From contig NC_081541.1 in assembly GCF_901000735.1 (NCBI RefSeq), forward strand, positions 22,668,273 through 22,732,272: a stretch of DNA of 64,000 bases, read 5' to 3'. Numbering within the stretch: position 1 is the stretch's first letter; the number at the start of each line of letters is the position of its first letter. Made by a program: the position numbers and the translations under genes. The stretch comes from Corylus avellana. Taxonomy: Eukaryota > Streptophyta > Magnoliopsida > Fagales > Betulaceae. A model generated the notes under the pieces. It saw only the letters and a program-made list of their open reading frames with translations. It did no database searches and was not told the origin of the DNA. Shown one piece after another: positions 10,284 through 21,544 of the stretch.

Positions 10284-11742
10284 ATGCAAGGTCGTCGATC
10301 TCAAGACTCAACCGTTATTCCACTCGATCCTAAAATTGAGCGGACAATTTGACAACGACCTAGAGACAAAGAAGAAGAGGAAGAAATTGAGATGGAAGAT
10401 TTGCAAGAGAATCCCATTTGGCCTAGACCACTAGAGGCAAATCCACCACCGGTGTGGAGACCAATGGGCATTCGTTCCAGCAACCCTCATGCATAGCATA
10501 TCAACTGCAGGTGGAAGGTAGCTATTATATTTCTCCTGAAATCCTTAATGCATTGTCTCACTTTAGAGGCACGGCTACTGAGGATCCCAACTTGCATCTT
10601 ATAGAATTCTTTGATTTATGCAAGTTGCAGCATGTCCAAGGCCTAACCCCAGAAAGACTCAGGTTAGTTCTCTTTCCTTTCTCATTGAAAGATAATGCTA
10701 AATTGTGGTATAATTCTTTGCCTGCAGATTCTATCCATACTTGGGAAGAATTAGCCACCAAGTTTCTGAAGAAGTTTTTCCCAGCTCAAAAGACAAGACA
10801 ACTTAAAAAGGAACTTCAAATGTTCCAACAATGAGATGGAGATTTGTTCTTCGAGGCATGGGATCACTTCAATTCATTGCTTCTAAAGTGCCCACATCAC
10901 AACATCCCTCAAGATGATTAGGTACAAATTTTCTATGAAGGTTTAGATGATACTGACAAGGGAATTGTTGATACAGCTTGTGGAGGTATGCTGATGGAAA
11001 AGAGCAGTGAGGAAGCCATGGGGATCTTTGAGATGTTGAGTGAACACACCCAACAATTCCCATCCAAAAGGAGGCAAGATGTAAGGAGCAAAGGCAGGAA
11101 TGAAGAAAATAGCGGAGTGCAAAATCAGATGGCTGCCATCCAGAAGACATTAACTATGCTTGTAAACTCCATGACTACTCAGAACATTTCTCCAGTCATC
11201 CAGCCACCCGATTTCAGGTATATGCCATATGTTCTCAAGTAGGTAATACTACTGAAACTTGCCCTTTTTATTCATCTGCAGATCAGGAGGAAGCACACTA
11301 TGTGGGGCAAAACAATTCTTACTCCAACACCTACAAGCCAGGGTGGCAAAACCACCCTAATTTCTCATGGTGTAATAATCAGAACCATCAAGGGTAGCAG
11401 AGGAATTCCCAACAAGCAAGCCAACCAATTCAAGAGTCAAATTTGAACAAAATGGAGAGTATGATACACACCCTGGTGACTTCACAACAACAATTTGTGA
11501 ATGAGCAACAACAAACCAATGCCATGCATGAGCAGTTCATTCAAAGAGACGAGCAGGCTGTCCAAAGAGTGGAAGTACAAATGGGACAAATGGCAAAAGA
11601 GTTGAGTGAAAGTAAGCAGGATGAAATCCCAGCCCAAACAATACCCAGTCGAAGGGGTCACCAGCAATTGGAAGCAGTCACAGTTCTCATGAATGGCAAA
11701 GTCATTGGAACTGAAGGACCATCAACTTAAGCAACTCTAGAA
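10284..11742 (+). pseudogene. Athila-like Gag, degenerate
   Basis: The ATG at 10284 starts MQGRRSQDS, shared with the minus copy at 38279. The frame has a TGA at 10350-10352 and shifts before 10454. The capsid-type Retrotrans_gag domain runs from about 10500 to 10985, with FFDLCKLQHVQGLTPERLRL, WEELATKFLKKFFP and HFNSLLLKCPHHNIPQ. Stops fall at 10832, 10919, 11240 and near 11395. The knuckle is eroded here. A coiled coil (11443-11640; VEVQMGQMAKELSES) ends the gene. Gag would form the particle and bind genomic RNA; this copy cannot. Confidence 0.85.
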
Positions 11743-13784
11743 GGACCATCAACTTCTAAGGTAAACAAAATGGAGAAGGTAAATGCACCCCCCTTTCCTC
11801 AAAGGTTAGTTAAACCAAAGAAAGAAAAACAACTCATGGATATCTTTGAGGCCTTGTGGAAAGTAGAAATCAACATTCCTTTATGAGATGCAATTAAACA
11901 GATTCCTTCATATGCTAATTTTTTAAAGGATTTTTGCACTAACAAAAGAAAGTTTCAGGAGTATGAGATAGTGGCCTTAACAGAAGAGGTAAGTGCAGTC
12001 TTGTTAAGAAAATTACGACTAAAGTTCGTAGATCCAAGTAGTTTTACCATTCCTTGCAGGATAGGAGACCATTCTTTTGAAAAGGCATTACTTGATCTCG
12101 GAGCAGGGGTGAATTTGATGCCTTACACTGTATATGAAAAGCAGGGATTGGGGGAGCTTCAACCAACCTCTATCACCTTGCAATTGGCAGAGAGAAGCAT
12201 CAAAAGACCAAGAGGTATACATGAGGATGTTTTGGTAAAGGTAGGTACATTTGTTTTACCTGCTAATTTCATTGTATTGGATGTGGAAGAATGCCCTATG
12301 CCATCACCTTTATCTATTATCTTAGGAAGACCCTTTATGAGAACTGCTGATACTACAATAGGTGTGAAAAAGGGTATTGTGAGCATGAAGGTAAATGGTG
12401 AGACAATAGAGTTTGAAATATTCGATGCATTGAAATTACCTCAAGAAGATTTAGAATGTTTTGATGTTTGTATGATCCAAGGTCTTAGTGAGACAGTTTT
12501 GCAGGACCAACATAAAGATCCATTGGAGACCACCCTCACCCATAGTTTCACAAGGCAGGACATTGAGCCCGAACCTGAAGATGTTACTGAGGACATCATT
12601 GAAACCGTGCACCTCCATGAGGCCTCTCCAAAATATTCAAGTAAGTATACTCCTCCCTTTGAAATTCTTGAGCCTACTAATACCTCTCTTGTTCCTTCTA
12701 TTGTCCTGGCACCCAAGCTGGAATTGAAGGAATTGTCAGAACACCTAAAATATGCATACTTAGGAGAAAACAAGACACTACCAGCCATAATTGCTACAAA
12801 TCTGAGTTGCAAGGAAGAAGAAAAGCTGTTGAGACTTCTTAGAGAACATAAAACAGCTGTCGGGTGGACCATTGCTGACATCAAAGGAATAAGTCTAGCA
12901 AAGTGCATGCATCAGATCTTCCTTGAAGATGAAGCAAAGCCAACCAAGGGTGCATAGAGAAGACTCAATCCACACATGAAGGAGGTAGTTAAGGCAGAGG
13001 TCTTAAAACTTCTAGATGTGGGCATCATTCATCCCATCTCAGACAGTAAATGGGTCAGTCCAGTCCAAGTAGTGCCAAAAAAGAGTGGGATCATAGTGGT
13101 GAAGAATGAAGATGATGAGCTGATTCCCACACGAGTAACCACTGGGTGGAGGGTATGCATCGATTACAGAAGACTGAACAAGGTAACCCGAAAAGACCAT
13201 TTTCCATTACCCTTCATTGATCAAATGCTAGAAAGATTAGCTGGCTATAGCCACAATTGTTTATTGGATGGGTACAATGGCTATAATTAGATTGCAATAG
13301 CACCAAAAGATTAGGAGAAGACCACCTTCACATGTTCTTTTGGCACATTCGCCTATAGAAGGATGCCATTTGTCTTATGCAATGCCCTAGCCACATTCCA
13401 GAGATGCATGATGAGCATTTTTTCAGATATGGTGGAAAAAACCATTGAGGTATTTATGGATGACTTTAGTGTTTTTGGGTCTAGTTTTGATGAATGCCTC
13501 TACCATTTGAAGAATGTTCTCAAGAGGTGTGAAGAATGCAACCTAGTGCTCAATTGGGAAAAATGCCATTTCATGGTTCAAAAAGGCATTGTATTGGGCC
13601 ATGCTATTTCAAGCAAGGGCATTGAGGTGGATAAGGCCAAGATAGATATCATCTCCAAACTTCCCCCACCTCTAACAGTAAAGGGGGTGAGGAGTTTTCT
13701 TGGACATGCAGGATTCTATAGAAGGTTCATCAAGGATTTCTCCAAGATCTCTAGACCCCTCTGTGCTTTGCTAGGGAAGGAGGC
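11743..13784 (+). pseudogene. Pol: protease and reverse transcriptase, degenerate
   Basis: The frame continues from gag. The aspartic protease motif LLDLGAGVNLMPYTVYE lies near 12095-12150, in a 328-codon open stretch (11971-12957). RT begins after a TAG at 12955 and shows [12 protein letters not shown] (13147-13185), LLDGYNGYN with stops at 13288 and 13312 just after it, and the catalytic FMDDFSVFG near 13455-13480. Thumb and connection run to [20 protein letters not shown]. Another TGA-type break is near 11883. The gene is cut at 13784 by the insertion and resumes at 18333. Confidence 0.88.
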
Positions 13785-15119
13785 TGATAAGTGCCAAATA
13801 TTGCATATTTGGACCCCTTTATTTACATTAGTTAATCCTTTAGCTGTGTCCTTATTTAATATTTTGTGTTAGTTTTGTGTTTTTAGTATTTTGTAGGTCA
13901 TTGAAGAAAAACTGCAGCTTTAAAGGGAAAAATGCAGAGTTTGGAAGAAAGAATACTTTGAGAAGACCTAGATTGTGTTGTTAAGTCTAACCAAATCCAA
14001 GAAAAGGTTAAATCAGATTAAAGTTCAGATTGGATAAGATTTCGGATCGGATTCAAATTCAGATTCTGCACACGTCTTAGTATTTTGACCATAACTCTCC
14101 GCTCAAATATCGGATTGAAGTGATTCAAATGGAATTGGAAAGCTAGCTCAAAATAATACAATTTGTTGTGAAATAGGATTTTCATAATTCGGACGGTTTC
14201 TATGCCAAAATCGCTCCATAATGAAAGGACACAAATCTAGACGAATCTTATTCCGATTTCAGACTTCTATTTTGACTGGAGATAGACCTTCGAATTATCT
14301 AGGTTTACTTGGGCTTCTAGGACTTTCCTAAGCCTATAAATAGACTTCTTTGCATTCAAGAAAAGACACAATACCAAAGAGCAAAATTCTTTTGTTTAGT
14401 TTTTCTTTAGGTTTAGATTTAGGTTTAGATTTTATTTTTAAGTGGAGCTAAATTCCCAACTAAGGTTGGGGATAAAGCCTCACCAATGAAGAACATCAAT
14501 ACTTTTAAGTACGTTTTTATTATTCTGATTTTATTGGGTTTTATATTTCAATTGTTTTACTTCTAATCAATTGTATGGAGTGATTCTTGGATATCTCTTG
14601 TGATTCAAGAATACATGTGATGATTTGAGATAATTTCATATGATTGATTGCTTGGCTTTTAACTCATAAAAATTGGATATCCCTTGTGATTTGTTCTAAG
14701 GATACATCTGGTGTTTCAATTGAATTTGGATTCCTTTTGTGATTTGGTCAATGAATGGATACATGGGATGGTTTTGATTAATTCTTTGAAGCATAGTAAA
14801 ACATATCTATGATTTAATTTGTGAGAACTTCGATTAATATTGATGAACATAAAGTATGTTGTTATGATTTGGTGAGTGTGAATTCCCAAACCTTAATACC
14901 TTTATCCTTAGATTTACTTATTTTATTTAGTTTATGTTTATCCTTTAATTTTCAAAACTCAAAAATCAAAACCCTTTTGGAACTAGATTAGGATTTAATT
15001 AGTTTAGATATAAATTGCTCTTTCAAAAATACAATTCTCTGTGGGATCGACCTCGCACTTGCAATCCATTAAACTACAATTGATTCGTGCACTTGCGAGT
15101 TAAATAAATTTGCACAACA
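13785..15119 (+). repeat. 5' LTR of the inserted non-autonomous element (family II)
   Basis: This 1335-bp LTR runs from TGATAAGTGCCAAATATTGC to GCACAACA. TATAAATAG is at 14335-14343. It is distinct from the LTRs at 8679 and 24761 except for short terminal similarity. No CGATCG array was seen in this LTR. Confidence 0.85.
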
Positions 15120-15125
15120 AGTTTT

Positions 15126-15143
15126 TGGCACCGTTGCCGGGGA
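15126..15143 (+). other. Primer binding site, tRNA-Asp type
   Basis: TGGCACCGTTGCCGGGGA has one mismatch to the tRNA-Asp complement and lies 6 nt after the LTR. The same primer is used by the autonomous copies. Confidence 0.88.
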
Positions 15144-15542
15144 ATTGTTCAATTTTTGAAACCAATTTATTTCTAAATTAGTTTTATTCTTCTACTAGTT
15201 ATAATTAGGATTTTATTTTTCTGCAATTTGTTTTGTTTTATTCGTGTTACTAATAAAAAAAAAAAAAAAGATTTTTCTTGTTGTTTTTTTTTTGTTTTGT
15301 TTTGGCTTGTTTTACAGTTTTGCCGCAGCACCTTCCGCGCAGCCCTACAGCATAGGCAGCAACTGCAGCAGTTCTGTAGATTTTTGCCAAAAATTTATTT
15401 TTGGTCATTTTTGTGAGTTTTTAAATTTTAGTTTTATTTTTTTAGTTAGTTAGTTGTTTTTTATTATTATTTAAAAATAAAAAAATAAAAATGGTTACTG
15501 TTTTATGTGGGATATTTGCATGTTAAAAAGTGAGGGGGAAGT

Positions 15543-16892
15543 ATGAATTTTCATTTTAATGATTTTAATGTCTCTCCTAGTTATAGGACACCAGCTCCTA
15601 CCAACTACCCTCAAAATTTTTACCCACATAAACCATGTTCATATTGTTTCAATCCTTATCATGAGGAAAACAATTGTCCAGATCTGCGAGCTGAGCTCGA
15701 TGACTTATGGGACAAATTAGACCAAATCAGAGCAGCTAGATCTAACTTTTCATATGAACAAATGAACACCAGTTTCTCCAGCCCGGGGTTTGATTCAAAT
15801 TTTAATTGTTATAACTCGGACTGGAGCAACCAATCTAATTTCTCATGGTCAGCTCAAGCTACAGGAAATTATGCTCACCAATTTGATGAATTGCACCATT
15901 CAGAATATCCGCAGTTCGATCATCAAGCTCAACCTCCTATTTATCAGTCTACCACTCAAGAGCCACAGCCTGCACCACAGTCATTACTGGAAGACATGAT
16001 GAAAACATTAATAGAAAAAGTCGACCAGTCCAACTCCCAAGCTATACAAGAGCTAAAGAATTCCAACTCCCAAGCTATACAAGAGCTCAAGAATTCCAAC
16101 TCCCAAGCTATACAAGAGCTAAAAGGTTTTACCAATCAAGCTGTACAGGAGCTGAGGAATTCCAACATGGCTAATGGCAGAGACATACAAGAACTTAAGC
16201 AGGCCATGTCCAAGATAGAAGGACAGATTGGTCATCTAGTTGCTGACTTCAACAGAATAGAGGAAGAAGAGCTTCAAAGTCAGCTGATGGCTGAAAGGTA
16301 TTACATGATTGATGAGGATGATTCCGAAAATTCTTAGCATGAGCATGCCCAAGTCACCATCACACTAGAGAGTGGGAAAATTGTGGATAACAAAGAGGAG
16401 GAAAAGAAAGAGGAGCAAGTTGAATACCCTGAGCAAGTTGAGCACCATGAGAACAGTGAGCCACCAACAGATCCTGATCTACCTAGTGACATGGAAGTGA
16501 GTACTGAAGCTCTTGCCTGCATCACTGTCCCTCTTAAGACATATGAAGAGCCCAAAGCTTCATTGCCTGAATGTCTCAAAGAGCCATCTTATGTCAAGAT
16601 ACTCAAAGACTTGTGCACACAAGCACACAAATCTAGGAACCACTTTCCTAAGAAGATCCTCCGAAGCAAGCTAGTCTACAAAAGATGGCGAAATCTCCTT
16701 CCAGAGGGGTATGAAGTTTTGAAGAAGAAGGGGTGGAAGGGATTGGTTGGACATCCGCATGATCGGGGAAAGCGCTGTAAAGTTTTCTCCTTCAGTTTAT
16801 TTTCTGCACTTCACTCCACAAATTCTTTCTTCCCTTTTTCATTATATTGCATTTCTTTTTATTTTATTTTTTTTGTTTCTAACAGCAATTAA
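15543..16892 (+). pseudogene. NC-type Gag ORF with CCHC knuckle and coiled coil, one amber stop
   Basis: One frame runs from the ATG at 15543 through a single TAG at 16335-16337 to 16892, about 450 codons. In order it encodes a CX2CX4HX4C knuckle near residues 31-46 (CSYCFNPYHEENNC), a Tyr/Gln/Ser/Pro-rich stretch with WSNQSNFSW, a coiled coil made of 11-residue repeats (SNSQAIQELKN), and LNRIEEEELQS-like and LESGK blocks that match the Gag C-terminus of Athila. It ends in an acidic then basic tail with SYVKILKDLCT. There is no capsid domain. It looks like the nucleocapsid half of Gag. The stop context is TAG-CAT, so readthrough is not specially favoured. Confidence 0.7.
16029..16127 (+). repeat. 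Three 33-bp tandem repeats inside the ORF
   Basis: Three near-identical units of 33 bp (16029, 16062, 16095) encode SNSQAIQELKN three times, followed by diverged fourth and fifth units. An 11-residue period fits a right-handed hendecad coiled coil. The near identity implies recent expansion. Confidence 0.85.
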
Positions 16893-16914
16893 TCTTTTGA
16901 TGTCTTGTTTCTGT

Positions 16915-18327
16915 GAAAAAAAAAATTGCTAATATTAAATAACAACACAGCTGAAGGATTAACTAATGTAAAGAAAGGGGTCCAAATATGCAATATTTGG
17001 CACTTATCAAACACCCCCAAACTTACATTTTGCTAGTCCCTTAGCAAAACAAAACGACAAATAAAATGAAAGCAAGAAACATAAATCCTCTTTCGTGGGA
17101 GAGACGATTGCATTTAGCATATACAACAAGCCTTTTAAACCCCTAGGCATCCCTAGTGGACGAGTGAAGTCTCGTGAGGGCTTAACAGGAATGATACCCA
17201 CAAACATTGTGCACTATGTTGTTAACAAGAAAGAAGTTTCACATAAACCATGGTTCTTATTCATGAGCAAACTTAAAAAGACAAACACCATCATAACAGT
17301 CAAATGGAAATCCAAAATCAAATTACTCATAAATGGACAATTGAGACCTCATATGTTCTGAAATGTGTAAAGTGTAATTAGGACATAATCATGAAGCTTT
17401 CAGTTTAAACTCAAGATAAGTTCCATAAAATTTGAAAGAATCCCTAACAAATGAAACAACCAAGGCAAGATATGCATTTTTTTTTTCTTTTTTTCTTTTT
17501 AAACAGGCTCTGCAATGTCCAACTCCCTTAAGCTTTCTAATTGACTCATGTAACAAGTGTTAGGCCAATGACTCCCAAGCCAGGTAGCTTTAGGGCACTA
17601 GATGTAGAACATCCCTAAGGGCTTATTAACTTAAGTCAAAAAAGGCTACGAAGCCAGACTAGCCATATCATAAATCAACACTGAACTTCACACCTTTTGA
17701 CGTGAACACTCAATGCTTAATGAGGCAAGAGGTCCGGTTACTGAATGAAAAACTCGACATGATCTTTCTTTTCTTTTTCCTTCTCTTTATTTTTATTTTA
17801 TTTTTTATATATATATCTTGCAAGCCAATGGTTATTCATCAATAGGACATCCCACAAATCTCAAAGAGAACAAGCTTAAGCTCAAACATCATACCTCATA
17901 GAAAACATGCTAATGTGCTCATGAAAATTTATCTCAAAACAAGTGAAATCTCTTTTACCCAAAAATAAGTCAAGGGACTCAGGCTTCAAATGACATAATG
18001 ATGTTGTTCAACCCTTTAAGCAAGCTAATGAAATGCAAACCACAGTCACAGTTTAAGTCAAACTTGACAAAAACATAGCATAATTAATTATTTTTTTTCA
18101 AATTTTTTAACGCAAAAAGACAAATAAACAAATAAGAACAAAAATAAATAGACAAAGTGTTTTTCCATACCCCCAAACTTGAATTACACATTGCCCTCAA
18201 TGTGTAGTATAGAAATACATTACCGGAAGTAAGGAAATCTGAGTGTGAACAAGGCCAGGGCATCCCCCAAACTTAAACACCAAAACACTTGTCAACAAAA
18301 ACTAATAGCAATATTTTTTTTTTTTTC
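16915..18327 (-). repeat. Inverted 1.4-kb segment carrying the 3' noncoding region and LTR stub
   Basis: Read on the minus strand this is 3' noncoding region, polypurine tract (17010-17024) and then the first ~78 bp of an LTR (17009 down to 16932). It lies backwards relative to the 5' LTR and ORF of the same element. Its borders are short inverted repeats: GAAAAAAAAAATTGCTA at 16915-16931, and the complement of GA(n)TATTGCTA at about 18305-18327. This points to an inversion between A/T-tract repeats after a 3' LTR truncation. The hairpin copy is at 18185-18206. Confidence 0.75.
18185..18206 (-). other. Conserved hairpin, family II version
   Basis: In element sense this is arm UACACAUUG, loop AGGG, arm CAAUGUGUA. 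The stem is 9 perfect base pairs with a U-A closing pair where the autonomous copies have G-C and the 24761 family has C-G. It is followed by CAAGTTTGGGGGTATGG in element sense. Confidence 0.65.
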
Positions 18328-18901
18328 GAGGCCAAGTTTGAATGGACTAAAGAATGCATGACTACCTTCAACACACTGAAAAAACTGCTCACATCTACAT
18401 TAATAATGCGGGCACCTGCTTGGAGTCTACCCTTTGAGCTCATGTGTGATGCCAGTGACTTTGCCGTGGGAGCTGTCTTGGGTCAAAGAATCATGAAGAT
18501 ACCTCATGCCATTTATTATGCTTCTAGCACATTGAATGATGCCCAGCTAAATTATTCTACTATTGAGAAAGAATTATTAGCTGTCATATTTGCTTTGGAG
18601 AAGTTCAGGTCGTACCTAATTGGTTCTAAGGTTATTGTATTCACTGATCATGCTGCGTTGAGATATTTGTTTGCCAAGAAAGATGCCAAACCTAGATTGA
18701 TCAGATGGGTATTATTACTACAAGAGTTTGACCTTGAGATTAGAGACAAGAAGGGTAGTGAGAATGTGGTGGCGGATCACTTATCTAGATTACTCCATGA
18801 GGAGGAAGGAGATGAGCTTCCATTGAATGAAAATTTTCCAGATGAGCAGTTGTTTGCAGTTGATATCCAACTCCCATGGTATGCAGATATAGTGAATTAT
18901 A
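18328..18901 (+). pseudogene. Pol continued: RNase H domain
   Basis: The pol frame resumes with [19 protein letters not shown]. The RNase H core shows [17 protein letters not shown] (first catalytic Asp), [17 protein letters not shown] (catalytic Glu), [12 protein letters not shown] (second Asp) and ADHLSRLL. It is open to WYADIVNY, where a solo LTR is inserted at 18902. RNase H degrades the RNA strand during reverse transcription. This segment itself has no stop, but its gene is dead upstream. Confidence 0.88.
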
Positions 18902-20251
18902 TGATGTGCAAATTATCTACCTAAATTAATAGATAAATAATTGTACGTTTTACCTGCAAGTGCACAAGGTCAACATAGTAGCATATGGTGCAAGTAGAGG
19001 ATCATTCCACGAGGATTGCTGAATTTGTGTTTAAAAATAAATTCCTTAAGCAAAACAAAGATTGATTGTTTAAGTGATGATAATGAAAGGTAGGGCTTTG
19101 ATATCCACCACTAATTATGTTTAGCTAATACAACAATATGCCAATGCTTTGATCATGTTATGCATATCTAATGGTTGTCAACCTAAGGGCATGGCATATA
19201 CTCCTAAGGCTATAGATTTCCCTAAGCAACGAGTTAGGCATGGCGTATACTCTAACTCTTTTCTTTTCTAAGGGATTTAGCAAGATGTATATTAAGTTGT
19301 TCCTTAGAAAAGCATAAACTCTATGAAAATCGAGAAACACATGAGGCCTAGGGCATGGCATATAGTCCCGGTTCCCCATGTTCATTAACCCAAGAATCGT
19401 GGTGTGGATTCTTTTGTTACTTATGTTAAACCCAGGACTCTGCCATCCAAATTGATTTAACTAACTAGCCTATACCACATGCATATGTTGATCAGGCACA
19501 CACATATGTGGAATTCATGCAATTAGGCATTAATCAAGTTAAATAGCACAACAAGATCGTCACAAGGTCGCCAATGTTGAAATATTAACTAAACATAACT
19601 AGGGATTCAATCTAGCCCTACTAATTAAATTAGCTACTCATAAAATTGATGTTAAACATCTTTATGAAATAAAAAAAGAAAAGAAAAGAATAAACCCGAG
19701 ACTTGAACTTCAAGAGCTTCTCTTCTTCTCCTTACCAAGTCTATCTATTCTAGAGGCTTAAGGGTCTATTTATAGGTTTTAGAAGTCCTTGACAAAGTAG
19801 TAAACCTAGGGATTTCGTAGGGTTTTGAGATCAATTACAATTGGGAGTTGGAAAACCCTAATATGGAAAGATGAACATTCTGGCCGCCACTTGATGTGTC
19901 TCCTGCGCACGGGTGCGATCGATCGCAACCCGTGTGCGCTCGATCGTAGGTTTGCGATCGATCCTTCTTTTGTCCTATGCTCGATCGCTCGTGGCCTTAT
20001 TTGTGTTTAATCCTCTCGGGTACTGTGCTCGATCGCAGGTACCTTGTGATCGATCATAGTGTTAGGGAGCTCCAATTTTCTCCATCTTCTCTTTTTGAGC
20101 CCAAATCATCTAGATTTACTTCATTTTCTTCCGAAAGCCTGCAAAACTATGAAAAACACAAAAAGGAATTAAAATGGCCTGATTAACTAAAACCAAAGTA
20201 TTAAAACATGCAAGTTAAGGGCCGAAAATATGAATATTTTAGCACTTATCA
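18902..20251 (-). mobile_element. Solo LTR of Athila-like type, inserted in pol
   Basis: The 1350-bp LTR runs TGATGTGCAAATTATC to AGCACTTATCA with the exact 5-bp duplication TTATA on both sides (18897-18901 and 20252-20256). Nothing internal remains, so it is the product of recombination between two LTRs. Its U3 CGATCG array is at 19900-20060, including the perfect palindrome at 19914-19927. The pol frame joins correctly if it is removed. Confidence 0.88.
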
Positions 20252-21544
20252 TTATATCACTGCAAAGGTGTTTCCTCCAGGTATGCCTAGCTAAGAAAGG
20301 AAGAGGTTAATATCCATATCTAGACAGGACCTTTGGGATGACCCCTATTTGTTCAAATTTTAACCTGATCAAATCATTAGAAGGTGTGTTCCAGAAGAAG
20401 AGAACTTGAGTATTTTGTAGCACTGTCATCAGTTTGTTTGTGGTGGACACTTTGGGGCTAAGAGAACAACGCTTAAGGTATTACAATATGGTTTTTATTG
20501 GCCTAATATGCTTAACGATGCTTTCTTGTTTTGCAGCTCTTGTGATAGATGCCAAAGGATAGGTAATATCTCATCCATAAATCAAATGCCACTGCAAAAT
20601 ATTCAAGTTGTAGAGCTATTCGATCTCTGGGGTATTGACTTCATGGGACCATTTCCTAACTCATTCGGTTATTTATATATTCTAGTGGGTGTGGATTATG
20701 TGTCTAAATGGGTCGAGGTTGTCCCCTCAAGGACTAATGATCACAAAGTGGCTGTGGAATTTTTGCAGGAAAACATCTTTGCTAGATTTGGGACACCTAG
20801 GGCAATCATTAGTGATGGGGGGAGCCACTTCAACACCTATGCCTTTGCCTCTGTGATAAAGAAGTATGGCATCACTCATAAGGTTGGCACTCCATACCAT
20901 CCCCAAACTAGTGGCCAAGTCGAGATCAGCAACAGAGAGATCAAAGGTATCCTTGAAAGGACAATGAACCCCAATAGGAAGGATTGGTCACTGCGCTTGA
21001 ATATAGGACTGCTTACAAGACACCTATCGGTATGTCTCCATATTGTTTGGTTTGTGGGAAAGCACGTCATCTACAAGTGGAATTGGAACACAAAGCATAC
21101 TAGGCCATCAAGAAGTTGAAGTTCGATATGAAGCAAGCTTGTGACAAAAGGAAGCTCCAACTAAATGAATTAGAGGAACTGAGGCGTGATGCATATGAGA
21201 ATGCCAAGCTCTACAAGGACAGAACCAAAGCATACCATGACAAGCAATTGGTCAGGAAGGAGTTTCAAGTAGGGCAGAAGGTTTTGATCTATAATTTAAG
21301 ATTGAAACTCTTCCCTGGAAAGCTTAAGTCAAGATGGTTTGGGCCCTGTAGTGTTACACAAGTATTCCCTCATGGAGCTTTGGAGGTTCACAACCCCCAG
21401 ACTGACCAGTCATTCAAAGTCAATGGACACAGAGTCAAGCCATATCTTGAAGTAAAGTTAGTACCAAGAGATGAAGATTTGGCACTCCAATCCGTCCAAA
21501 ATGCTGCACCACCATTTGGAGCATCTACTTCTGGACAGTACTGA
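20252..21544 (+). pseudogene. Pol continued: integrase
   Basis: It opens with the HHCC-type zinc region ([14 protein letters not shown], then [10 protein letters not shown] near 20530). The catalytic core has GIDFMGPF (first Asp, ~20630), [10 protein letters not shown] (second Asp, ~20805) and [11 protein letters not shown] (Glu, ~20920). The C-terminal part (21116-21544) includes [11 protein letters not shown] and [18 protein letters not shown], the Ty3-type GPY/F-like module, and ends STSGQY. An in-frame TAG near 20418 and a frame change near 21010-21116 break it. Integrase would insert the cDNA with 5-bp duplications, matching those seen around sibling elements. Confidence 0.88.

Larger units (their letters stand above)
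13785..18327 (+). mobile_element. Non-autonomous Athila-type element, rearranged, inside pol
   Basis: The insert starts with TGATAAGTGCC and is flanked by the 5-bp duplication GAGGC (13780-13784 and 18328-18332). Removing the insert and one GAGGC restores the pol reading frame (ALLGKEA then KFEWTKEC). It has a full 5' LTR, primer site and one ORF. The 3' half is inverted, and only about 78 bp of the 3' LTR remain (16932-17009). There is no pol. The shared 3' noncoding region is present in inverted form. Confidence 0.85.

Noticed and set aside
15228..15453. Two short overlapping frames after the primer site
   Set aside because: They are T-rich leader sequence upstream of the knuckle ORF, with Phe/Leu-rich translation and no counterpart in sibling elements.
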